DNA of 7,823 nt from DATBIO01 sp036556965 (GCA_036556965.1 DATBIO010000022.1:1-7823), one strand, 5' to 3'. Shown: positions 1-4,883, counted from the stretch's first letter. A program made the numbers and translations. Notes: generated by a model from the letters alone, not told the origin.

Positions 1-42
1 ATAACCGGCTAGTCGCAGGTTCGAGCCCTGCCGGGCCCACCA
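1..42 (+). tRNA. 3' part of a CAT-anticodon tRNA (elongator Met or Ile2), truncated by the window edge
   Basis: The window opens inside the anticodon loop (ATAA, then the 3' anticodon strand CCGGC). A five-base variable region (TAGTC), a complete T arm (GCAGG, loop TTCGAGC, CCTGC), the 3' acceptor strand CGGGCCC, discriminator A and an encoded CCA follow. The anticodon is read as CAT from the second copy, where the preceding C is visible. Position 72 is C and the anticodon stem lacks the three consecutive G:C pairs of initiators, so this is not an initiator tRNA. Elongator Met and lysidine-modified Ile2 cannot be separated without the 5' half. The 5' half presumably lies upstream of the window, so this is likely the functional copy. 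Confidence 0.75.
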
Positions 43-121
43 ACCACGCCAACGCAACGGGCGCCCGAGCGGCGGGATTCACTCCCGACGCGAGGGCGGG
101 GTCCAAGGGGGCGCGGCGCAG
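1..121 (+). repeat. Direct repeat, copy 1 (tRNA 3' half plus downstream flank)
   Basis: Bases 1-121 match 156-277 almost perfectly. The only differences are one extra G in a G-run of the second copy (near 251-258) and a C/T substitution at 117 versus 273. The unit holds the tRNA 3' half (1-42) and about 79 bp of flanking DNA. The repeat could start upstream of the window, so the true unit length is unknown. The period is 155 bp. Confidence 0.9.
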
Positions 122-130
122 CGCCCCCTT
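105..130 (+). terminator. Perfect 10-bp GC-rich hairpin downstream of the tRNA
   Basis: AAGGGGGCGC (105-114) and GCGCCCCCTT (121-130) are exact reverse complements around a six-base loop, GGCGCA. The position about 60 bases after the tRNA CCA fits a transcription terminator. There is no U-tract beyond the two T at the end of the stem, so it would be an atypical or Rho-assisted terminator. The second repeat copy keeps only the left arm and cannot form this hairpin. Confidence 0.4.
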
Positions 131-147
131 GCTCGATGACGCCTACG

Positions 148-197
148 GCCGGCTCATAACCGGCTAGTCGCAGGTTCGAGCCCTGCCGGGCCCACCA
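148..197 (+). pseudogene. tRNA remnant: second copy of the CAT tRNA 3' half, no 5' half
   Basis: A full anticodon arm (GCCGG, loop CTCATAA, CCGGC at 148-164), T arm, 3' acceptor strand and CCA are present. The anticodon CAT is at 155-157. Upstream of 148 there is no D arm and no 5' acceptor strand able to pair with CGGGCCC; the DNA there is instead the right arm of the 105-130 hairpin and unrelated sequence. It therefore cannot fold into a tRNA by itself. A 3'-half copy next to a probably intact tRNA is what integration at a tRNA attachment site, or a local tandem duplication, leaves behind. Confidence 0.75.
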
Positions 198-277
198 ACC
201 ACGCCAACGCAACGGGCGCCCGAGCGGCGGGATTCACTCCCGACGCGAGGGCGGGGGTCCAAGGGGGCGCGGTGCAG
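156..277 (+). repeat. Direct repeat, copy 2 (tRNA 3' half plus downstream flank)
   Basis: This is the second copy of the unit at 1-121. Identity is lost after CAG at 275-277: copy 1 continues into the right hairpin arm, while copy 2 continues into the upstream region of the ArsR operon. The break marks a junction between the tRNA flank and the lower-GC DNA that carries the regulator operon. Confidence 0.9.
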
Positions 278-293
278 ATCGCTCGCTGCCCCA

Positions 294-322
294 TTGCATG
301 CCATCGCTCCATCTTGTACACT
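294..322 (+). promoter_or_regulatory. Putative promoter of the ArsR-SRPBCC operon
   Basis: TTGCAT (294-299) is followed, after a 17-bp spacer, by TACACT (317-322), which matches 4 of 6 bases of TATAAT. The -35 match is weak (3 of 6). Initiation about seven bases after the -10 would fall at 329-330, on the A of the start ATG, giving a leaderless mRNA. That agrees with the lack of a Shine-Dalgarno sequence before 330. Confidence 0.4.
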
Positions 323-341
323 GAGCCATATGGTTCAGTGT
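318..341 (+). promoter_or_regulatory. 24-bp dyad over the start codon, probable ArsR operator
   Basis: ACACTGAGCCAT (318-329) and ATGGTTCAGTGT (330-341) are reverse complements with one mismatch, centred exactly on the boundary before the ATG. ArsR/SmtB-family dimers commonly bind imperfect 12-2-12-type inverted repeats at their own promoters. This dyad overlaps the putative -10 and the start site, so a bound repressor dimer would block initiation. The site is visible in the sequence; its use as an autoregulatory operator is inference. Confidence 0.6.
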
Positions 342-695
342 CTCCAGCCCAACTTCGATGTCTCGTTCGGAGCACTCTCGGACGCCACCCGGCGCGGTGT
401 TCTGGAGCAACTCGGGCGTGCGGACGCGTCGATCACGGCGCTTGCCCAGAGGTTCCACATGACCCTCACGGGCATGAAGAAACATGTCGGCGTCCTGGAG
501 CAGGCGGGGCTCGTCACCACGGAGAAGGTCGGACGCGTGCGCACCTGCAGGCTCGGCCTACGCGGTCTGCAAGAAGAGGCGGAGTGGATCGAAAGGTACC
601 GCCGGCTCTGGAGCGCACGCTTTGACGAGTTGGACAAGGTTGTCGAGAAATTGAAGCGAAAGGAAAGAGTCGATGGACGAAAGAAGAGAAGGTGA
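330..695 (+). CDS. ArsR-family winged-helix transcriptional regulator
   Basis: The 121-aa protein has an N-terminal ArsR-type winged helix: the opening helix with FGALSDATRRGVLEQLG (residues 13-29), the recognition helix region ITALAQRFHMTLTGMKKHVGVLEQAGLV (35-62), and the wing TTEKVGRVRTCRL (63-75). The C-terminal half is a helical dimerisation segment with the ...WIERYRRLW... pattern seen in ArsR proteins paired with SRPBCC proteins, and a very basic tail. No CxC metal-binding motif is seen in the recognition helix, so it is probably not a classical arsenite sensor. ATG 330 is chosen because the family normally starts just before this helix and the operator dyad is centred there; an in-frame TTG at 294 would overlap the promoter. 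Its 3' end overlaps the next gene by 23 bases. It probably represses its own operon. Confidence 0.85.
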   Translation: MVQCLQPNFDVSFGALSDATRRGVLEQLGRADASITALAQRFHMTLTGMKKHVGVLEQAGLVTTEKVGRVRTCRLGLRGLQEEAEWIERYRRLWSARFDELDKVVEKLKRKERVDGRKKRR

Positions 696-1185
696 AGCCG
701 CCCCAACGAAGAACCACACGACGGTGGAACGGAGGTCCGAGCGCGAACTCGTCGTCACACGAACCGTCAACGGTCCGGCGCGCCTCGTGTTCGAGGCGTG
801 GACCAAGGCAGATCTATTCAGGAGGTGGTGGGTGCCAAGATCGTATGGTCTGACCCTGCTTTCCTGCGAGATGGATGTTCGTGTGGGAGGCGGGTACCGT
901 TTGGTCTTTCGCCACCAGGATTCGACCATGGAGTTCTTCGGCACGTACCTGGAAGTGACACCCGATTCGCGTCTCGTTTGGACGAACGAGGAAGGCGATG
1001 GCGGCATGACCGTCACCACGGTGACCTTCGATGAGATCGCCGGCAGAACGTTGGTGGTGGTGCGCGATCTCTATCCCTCGAAGGAAGCGCTTGACGCCGG
1101 TTCCGGATCGACGGGCGCCATGCCTGAGGCGCTCGACCAACTCGACGAACTGCTCGTCAGCCTGGGATCAACAACGACAAGATGA
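673..1185 (+). CDS. SRPBCC / AHA1-type (START-like fold) domain protein
   Basis: The protein has 170 aa. Family marks are RELVVTRTVNGPARLVFEAWT near residues 23-43, then FRRWWVP, then GGGYRLVF, a central strand MEFFGTYLEV, VTVTF-like strands, and the C-terminal helix MPEALDQLDELLVSL. This is the AHSA1-like SRPBCC fold, a helix-grip hydrophobic cavity that binds small ligands; no enzymatic role can be read from it. ATG 673 is preceded by AAAGGAAAG at a good distance and lies inside the end of the regulator gene, so the two are co-transcribed and probably translationally coupled. ArsR plus SRPBCC is a very common pair of unknown ligand. Base composition is clearly lower in GC than the downstream genes: a hand count of 901-960 gives 32 of 60 G+C. 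Confidence 0.85.
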   Translation: MDERREGEAAPTKNHTTVERRSERELVVTRTVNGPARLVFEAWTKADLFRRWWVPRSYGLTLLSCEMDVRVGGGYRLVFRHQDSTMEFFGTYLEVTPDSRLVWTNEEGDGGMTVTTVTFDEIAGRTLVVVRDLYPSKEALDAGSGSTGAMPEALDQLDELLVSLGSTTTR

Positions 1186-1311
1186 CGCAGCCAACCAATC
1201 AGACAATGAAGCGTGTAGCCGGGCCGACCGCGCGACGGGATTAGTGGGCGCGCTCCCGTCCAGAGTGATGACGAAAGTCAGGCGCACCACCGCGGGCCAC
1301 GGCACAACCGC
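1186..1311. other. Intergenic gap between convergent genes
   Basis: These 126 bases separate the ends of the SRPBCC gene (+) and bufC (minus). GC rises from about half near 1190 to the high value typical of the rest of the window. I see no convincing intrinsic terminator and no short ORF with a recognisable product. The composition change around 1220-1260 may mark the right edge of the transferred ArsR-SRPBCC cassette. Confidence 0.5.
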
Positions 1312-2151
1312 TCAGTCGCCGGCCGCCACCCGTGCGAAGAGGCCGTGCGCCACCCACTGCCGGAACCACCGGAACAGCTCGTCCTCGCCCGGCCGCGGGC
1401 GTGAAGGCCGCACCAGGGCCGCCGCTACCGCAGCGCCCAGGGGCATTCCCGCCGCCAGGTCGGCCAGGAGGGCGTGGGCGGGCTTGGCGAGGGCCAGGCG
1501 GAAGACGCGGTAGTCGCGCCGGTACACGGCCACGTACGCCGCCTTCTTGCGGAGGGGCGGATGGCGGTGGGCCGCGTCGTCGAGGGAATCGAGGTAGGCG
1601 GGCGCGGGATAGCGCAGGGCGAGCAGGCGCAGCGAGGCTACCGGCACCAGGCGCGCGCGCTCCCATTCCTGCGGGCGCACGGCCGCCACCTCGGCCTCCC
1701 CCAGCACCGGGCTCTCCTCCGCGTCGAAGGCCTGGCTGAGGGCCAGCTCGAGGCGGGCGAGGTCGGCGCAGAAGTCTCGCCGGCGGAGGGGGGCGCCGGC
1801 CACGAACTCCGGCAGGTGGTCGCCCAGGCGGTTCAGGCTGAAGTGGCGCGAGGGATGCCGCTGCACGTAGCCGCGCACGAGGGCGAAGAAGCCGTCGTCG
1901 CCGAGGAGGTGCTTGAGCCCCGGATAGTCGGTGGCCAGGGCCTCCTCCATGCGCAGGAGGTACATGCCGTGGTAGACGCCGACCCGCTCGGCGGCGGTGA
2001 GGCTGGCCGACGGCAGGATCACGCTCTCCAGCGCGGCGGGGGGCACCAGCGCCGCCGCCTGCTCCGCGGCCAGCCCGTCCCCCACGGCGCCCGGATGCAC
2101 GACGACCTCCTGCATCCAGCGCTGCAGCCGGTCGAGGGCCACCTCAGCCAC
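1312..2151 (-). CDS. bufC: DUF2063-type partner protein of the MNIO enzyme (BufC/HvfC-like)
   Basis: The 279-aa protein shows the DUF2063 N-terminal domain (about residues 1-115). Its signature is ERVGVYHGMYLLRMEEAL..DYPGLKHLLG, then YVQRHPSRHFSLNRLGDHLPEFV. A second domain extends to the C terminus (about 125-270: DLARLELALSQAFDAEE..., LRLLALRYPAPAYLDSL, ELFRWFRQWVAHGLF). Proteins of this family are encoded next to MNIO/DUF692 enzymes and act as substrate-binding partners that present the precursor peptide to the enzyme. The GTG start at 2151 lies inside the end of the MNIO gene (8-base overlap), so translation is coupled. No strong Shine-Dalgarno is seen; a GGAG lies about 16 bases upstream. 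Family assignment is firm; the role is from the family. It is the last gene of the operon. Confidence 0.88.
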   Translation of the reverse strand: MAEVALDRLQRWMQEVVVHPGAVGDGLAAEQAAALVPPAALESVILPSASLTAAERVGVYHGMYLLRMEEALATDYPGLKHLLGDDGFFALVRGYVQRHPSRHFSLNRLGDHLPEFVAGAPLRRRDFCADLARLELALSQAFDAEESPVLGEAEVAAVRPQEWERARLVPVASLRLLALRYPAPAYLDSLDDAAHRHPPLRKKAAYVAVYRRDYRVFRLALAKPAHALLADLAAGMPLGAAVAAALVRPSRPRPGEDELFRWFRQWVAHGLFARVAAGD

Positions 2152-3007
2152 GGGCCAGCAACGGCTCCGCGGCGGACGCGGCCGCCTCGCGGAAGGGCCT
2201 GGCCTTGAGCGCCTCCGCGTGCACGACGTCGAACTCCGGGATGTCCTCGTCCCACTCGTACAGCGTGGCCACCAGGCCCGTGCGCCGGCAGGACCGCGCG
2301 TACAGCTCCCAGACGTCGGGCACGGCGTGGTCGCTGTGCGTGTCCACGATGTGCGTGCCCTTGTGGGTGTGGCCGGCGAGGTGGTACTGCACGACCCGGT
2401 CGGCGGGGATGGCGTCGATGTAGGTGCGCGGGTCGAAGCCGTGGTTGAAGGAGCTCACGTAGACGTTGTTGACGTCGAGGAGGAGCCCGCAGTCCGATTC
2501 CTCGCCCAGCCGGGCCAGGAACTCCCACTCCGTCATGGTGGAGCCGGCGAACTCCACGTAGGACGACGGGTTCTCCAGCACCAGCGGCCGCTCGAGGAAG
2601 TCGGAGACCTCGCGCACGCGCCTCGCGGTGTGGCGGAGCGCCTCCTCCGTGTACGGCATGGGCAGGAGGTCGTGCACGTTGCGGCCCATCACCCCCGTCC
2701 AGCAGAGATGGTCGGAGACCCATCGCGCCCGCGTGCGGCGGGCCAGGTCCTTGAGCTGGCGGAGGTAGCCGCGGTCGAGGGGGTCCGTGCTCCCGATGGA
2801 GAGGGAGACGCCGTGGAGCGCCACGGGATGGCGCTCGGCCACCTGGTCGAGCACCCAGAGCGGGCGTCCGCCCGTCTCCATGAAGTTCTCGGAGAGCACC
2901 TCGAACCAGTCCACCGCCGGCCTCTTGGCCAGGATGTGCGGGAAGTGGACGGTGCGGAGGCCGATACCGATCCCGAGGTCGGGCAGGTTCCAGCGATTAC
3001 GTGCCAT
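2144..3007 (-). CDS. bufB: MNIO family (DUF692) multinuclear non-heme iron enzyme, RiPP cysteine-modifying (BufB-like)
   Basis: The 287-aa length is normal for the family. DUF692 TIM-barrel motifs follow in order: LGIGIGLR (11-18), the DWFEVLSENFM segment (33-43), LHGVSLSIGS (64-73), VSDHLCW (97-103), LENPSSY (144-150), GLLLDVNNVYVSSFNHG (174-190), YHLAGHT (208-214), DTHSDH (222-227) and LYEWDEDIPEF (249-259). The His, Asp, Glu and Asn residues in these motifs (H65, D99/H100, E145/N146, D178/N181, H209, H213, D222/H224, E251) correspond to the conserved iron ligands of MNIO enzymes. Such enzymes use a mixed-valent iron centre and O2 to convert Cys of a precursor peptide into oxazolone, thiooxazole or related groups. 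The Cys-rich precursor directly upstream is the obvious substrate. It overlaps bufC by 8 bases. No Shine-Dalgarno is visible before ATG 3007 on the coding strand. Confidence 0.92.
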   Translation of the reverse strand: MARNRWNLPDLGIGIGLRTVHFPHILAKRPAVDWFEVLSENFMETGGRPLWVLDQVAERHPVALHGVSLSIGSTDPLDRGYLRQLKDLARRTRARWVSDHLCWTGVMGRNVHDLLPMPYTEEALRHTARRVREVSDFLERPLVLENPSSYVEFAGSTMTEWEFLARLGEESDCGLLLDVNNVYVSSFNHGFDPRTYIDAIPADRVVQYHLAGHTHKGTHIVDTHSDHAVPDVWELYARSCRRTGLVATLYEWDEDIPEFDVVHAEALKARPFREAAASAAEPLLARG

Positions 3008-3017
3008 GGGGAGGAAC

Positions 3018-3048
3018 GGCGGGGGGCCGCGTGCGGCCGCCCCCCGCC
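3018..3048 (-). promoter_or_regulatory. GC-rich hairpin between the precursor gene and bufB
   Basis: Within the 54-base gap between the precursor stop and bufB start, 3018-3027 pairs with 3039-3048 (10 bp, all G:C). An alternative inner stem, GGCCGC/GCGGCC at 3025-3038, is also possible. No U-run follows on the minus strand, so a full terminator is unlikely. In RiPP operons a hairpin here can cause partial termination, or protect the upstream mRNA segment, so that precursor outnumbers enzyme. That function is inference. Confidence 0.45.
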
Positions 3049-3061
3049 AGAAACGGATGGA

Positions 3062-3472
3062 CTAGGCGCTCTTGCAGCCGCCCTTGCCCTTGCAGGACGC
3101 CTTGTCCTTCTTGGCGGCATGGTCCTGAACGGGAACCGCGCAGCCGCCCTTGCCCTTGCAGCTGTTCTTGCCCGCGCAGCCGGCGTCGCCGCCCTTGCAG
3201 CCGCCCTGGCCCTTGCACTCGTTCTTGCCCTTGCACTCGTGCTTGGCGGCGGAAGCGGCGCACCCGCCCTTGCCCTTGCACTCGTTCTTGCCGGCGCAGG
3301 CGTTCGCGTCCGTCTTGCAGCCGCCCTTGCCCTTACATTCGTTGTGGCCCTTACAGATGTGCTTGTCCGCCTTCTCTTCGGCCTTCTTGGCCTCGTCGGC
3401 GAGGACGCGCGACCCGGCCACCATGCCGGCGACGACGGCGCCCATCGTCCTCGTGAACTCTCTGCGGTCCAT
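3062..3472 (-). CDS. Cys-rich exported RiPP precursor, bufferin-like metallophore (BufA-type)
   Basis: The 136-aa protein starts MDRREFTRTMGAVVAGMVAG. This is a twin-arginine-like n-region (R3-R4-E-F), a hydrophobic core at 10-20, and a likely cleavage after V-L-A25. A short Ala/Lys/Glu linker follows. The rest is a low-complexity Cys/Lys/Gly chain with 14 Cys, at 40/46/52, 59/65/71, 80/86/92, 99/105/111 and 127/133. These form four C-x-G-x-N-x-C-K-G-x-G-G-C modules plus one half-module. The CKGxNxCKGKG pattern is, from memory, that of bufferin precursors sometimes named BufA2, whose Cys are modified by MNIO enzymes and which bind copper in the periplasm; the MNIO and partner genes follow directly. 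AAGGAG at 3479-3484 lies seven bases before ATG 3472. No core-peptide cleavage site is obvious. Metal and modification are inferred from the family. Confidence 0.85.
   Translation of the reverse strand: MDRREFTRTMGAVVAGMVAGSRVLADEAKKAEEKADKHICKGHNECKGKGGCKTDANACAGKNECKGKGGCAASAAKHECKGKNECKGQGGCKGGDAGCAGKNSCKGKGGCAVPVQDHAAKKDKASCKGKGGCKSA
3140..3355 (-). repeat. In-gene tandem duplication encoding Cys modules 1-2 and 3-4 of the precursor
   Basis: Residues 40-71 (3355 down to 3260) and 80-111 (3235 down to 3140) have their Cys at identical spacing, exactly 40 residues or 120 bases apart. Modules 1 and 3 begin CKG and modules 2 and 4 begin CAG, so the two-module block was copied as one unit. 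The DNA also shows it: the plus-strand string cagccgcccttgcccttgca recurs with small changes. Confidence 0.8.
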
Positions 3473-3478
3473 TTGGTT

Positions 3479-3484
3479 CTCCTT
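3479..3484 (-). promoter_or_regulatory. Shine-Dalgarno of the Cys-rich precursor gene
   Basis: On the minus strand AAGGAG lies seven bases before the ATG at 3472. It is the only strong ribosome binding site of the three-gene operon. bufB and bufC lack one, which agrees with the precursor being made in excess. Confidence 0.75.
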
Positions 3485-3515
3485 AGCCTAATTGGTACGG
3501 ACGGTCGCCCGAACA

Positions 3516-3536
3516 GGGGGGATGGGTTATCCCCCC
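3516..3536. promoter_or_regulatory. 8-bp inverted repeat over the -10 of the buf promoter
   Basis: GGGGGGAT (3516-3523) and ATCCCCCC (3529-3536) are perfect reverse complements around GGGTT. The dyad covers the putative -10 at 3526-3531 and the likely transcription start, so it could be an operator. Alternatively it could be a hairpin ending read-through from either side. No known metalloregulator consensus (CueR, CsoR, Fur) was recognised in it. Confidence 0.4.
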
Positions 3537-3555
3537 ATTGCCCGGGGGCTGTCAA
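3526..3555 (-). promoter_or_regulatory. Putative promoter of the buf operon
   Basis: On the minus strand a perfect TTGACA (3555-3550) is followed after 18 bp by GATAAC (3531-3526), a 4 of 6 match to TATAAT. Initiation near 3519 would give a leader of about 47 bases that includes the AAGGAG site. This is a sigma-70-like arrangement upstream of the first gene of the operon. Confidence 0.5.
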
Positions 3556-3668
3556 GGCTCTCGGCCCCCCGGGCCCCCTGCCTTCCCCCTGGCTACGCGG
3601 GCGGTCCGCGAAACGGATTCGCCCGCTCCGGAGATCGCCGGGCCGCGGGCCGGCATTCCGGCTGGTGC

Positions 3669-3674
3669 TAGAAT
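3669..3674 (+). promoter_or_regulatory. Possible -10 element of the zinc-ribbon gene
   Basis: TAGAAT is a 5 of 6 match to TATAAT, 18 bases before ATG 3693. No good -35 is seen at the expected distance in this GC-rich stretch. If used, the leader would be only about a dozen bases, in line with the absence of a clear Shine-Dalgarno. The rest of the 3556-3668 region holds no recognised gene. Confidence 0.3.
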
Positions 3675-3692
3675 CCGGGTTCGACCCGTGGA

Positions 3693-4421
3693 ATGCATCC
3701 CGACCTCGAGAAGCTGATAGCGCTCCAGCGCGCGGAGAGCGCGCTGCGCCTCGCGGAGGCCGAGCTCCAGCGCATCCCCTCCCGTATCAACGAGCTGGAG
3801 GCCTCCCTGGCCGCCGAGCGCCAGCGCCTCGACCAGGCCAGGGGCTCCCTGGACGAGAGCCACAAGGCCCGGCGGCGCTACGAGGCGGAGCTGCAGGACC
3901 TCGAGGGCAAGCGCTCGAAGTACAAGGGCCAGCTCATGGAGGTGAAGACCAACAAGGAGTACACCGCCATGCTCCACGAGATCGAGGGCGTGGAGCGCGA
4001 GATCCGCGCCCGCGAGGACCTCGTCCTGGCCGAGATGGAGAAGGCGGAGGGCCTGGAGGGCACGGTGCGGCGCGAAGAGCAGGTCTTCAAGGCGGAGGAG
4101 GAGCGCCACCGCGAGGAGCGGAAGCGGCTCGGGGAAGAGGAGCAGAAGCTGCGGGCCCAGGCCGAGGTCCACCGCAAAGAGCGGGAGACGGTGGCGGCGG
4201 GGATCCCGGCCGATCTCCTGGCGCGCTTCCAGCGCGTGGCCAAGCTGCGCGGCGTGGCCATGGCGGAGGTCAAGGACGGCGTCTGCCAGGTCTGCCACCT
4301 GAAGCTCCAGCCGCAGATGTTCGTGGAGCTCAAGCGGAACGACGAGATCACGGAGTGCCCGGCCTGCCAGCGCATCCTCTACTACGAGCCGCCGGTGCCC
4401 GTCACCGTGGTCACGCCCTAG
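3693..4421 (+). CDS. DUF164 coiled-coil protein with C-terminal C4 zinc ribbon
   Basis: The protein has 242 aa. Residues 1 to about 185 are a long charged coiled coil, rich in Glu, Arg, Lys, Ala and Leu, with the family signature YKGQLMEVKTNKEYTAMLHEIE near residue 77. The C-terminal ribbon has C198-x2-C201 and C222-x2-C225 (CQVC...CPAC), so all four zinc ligands are present. Homologues include HP0958/FlgZ of epsilonproteobacteria, which affects flagellar gene expression, and chlamydial CdsZ of the type III secretion apparatus. In most other bacteria the role is unknown, and nothing here ties it to flagella or secretion. ATG 3693 gives the expected N terminus (DLEKLIALQRAES). RNase HI follows 40 bases later on the same strand, and this pairing is seen in many genomes. 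Confidence 0.9.
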   Translation: MHPDLEKLIALQRAESALRLAEAELQRIPSRINELEASLAAERQRLDQARGSLDESHKARRRYEAELQDLEGKRSKYKGQLMEVKTNKEYTAMLHEIEGVEREIRAREDLVLAEMEKAEGLEGTVRREEQVFKAEEERHREERKRLGEEEQKLRAQAEVHRKERETVAAGIPADLLARFQRVAKLRGVAMAEVKDGVCQVCHLKLQPQMFVELKRNDEITECPACQRILYYEPPVPVTVVTP

Positions 4422-4461
4422 CCCGGCCGCCCATGTCTCCCGTCGCCGCCGGCGCCGGCCG

Positions 4462-4881
4462 CTGAGCGACCTGCTCGTCCTCCACATCGACGGCGCCAGC
4501 CGCGGCAACCCCGGCGAGGCCGGCTTCGGGGTGCACGTCGCCGACGCGCACGGAAAGACGGTGGCCGAGCTCTACGGCTACATCGGCCGCGCCACCAACA
4601 ACGTCGCCGAGTACCAGGCGCTCATCCACGGCCTGCGCTGGGCCCTGGCCCGCGGCGCGCGCCGCGTGCGCGTGCTCTCGGACTCGGAGCTGGTGGTCCG
4701 CCAGATGTCGGGGGCCTACCGCGTGAAGCACGCCGACATGGTCCCGCTCCATCGCGAGGCCACCGCCCTCCTCCGCCGCTTCGAGCGCGCCGCCCTGGAG
4801 CACGTCCGCCGCGAGGCCAACAAGGACGCCGACCGCCTGGCCAACCGCGCCCTCGACGAGAAGGCCTCGAAGCTGGACTGA
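4462..4881 (+). CDS. rnhA: RNase HI family protein (RNA-DNA hybrid nuclease)
   Basis: Read from CTG 4462 the product is 139 aa and complete for the small RNase HI class. The four acidic catalytic residues are present: D10 in HIDGASRGNPG, E50 in TNNVAEYQAL, D74 in LSDSELVV and D124 in NKDADRLAN. It would cleave RNA in RNA:DNA hybrids (R-loops, replication primers). The only GTG start, at 4531, would delete the first strand and D10, so it cannot be right. No ATG, GTG or TTG precedes D10 in frame back to the previous stop region. ATG 4433 is in another frame and ends at TGA 4463-4465. Either CTG is the start, or one base has been lost or gained near 4440-4462. There is no clear ribosome site, and read-through from the zinc-ribbon gene is likely. 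Confidence 0.85.
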   Translation: MSDLLVLHIDGASRGNPGEAGFGVHVADAHGKTVAELYGYIGRATNNVAEYQALIHGLRWALARGARRVRVLSDSELVVRQMSGAYRVKHADMVPLHREATALLRRFERAALEHVRREANKDADRLANRALDEKASKLD

Positions 4882-4883
4882 GG

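Noticed and set aside
294..329. An upstream TTG start for the ArsR regulator
   Set aside because: It would add twelve residues unlike the family and place the promoter and operator inside the coding region. ATG 330 gives the normal N terminus.
9..375. Minus-strand frames ending in GPGRARTCD and GPAGLEPATSRL
   Set aside because: These peptides are the well-known false ORFs read from the antisense of tRNA T arms and 3' ends; here they come from the tRNA halves at 1-42 and 156-197.
3062..3360. Regularly spaced repeats that look at first like a CRISPR array
   Set aside because: The repeats are imperfect, in frame, and encode Cys modules of an exported protein with a good ribosome site. There are no unique spacers of constant length.
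1997..4465. An 822-codon open frame on the + strand
   Set aside because: It is antisense to the buf operon and then runs out of frame through the zinc-ribbon gene. Its Ala-Leu-Val-rich stretches are the reverse reading of the CKGKGGC repeats, and it has no domain signal. It is a high-GC shadow.
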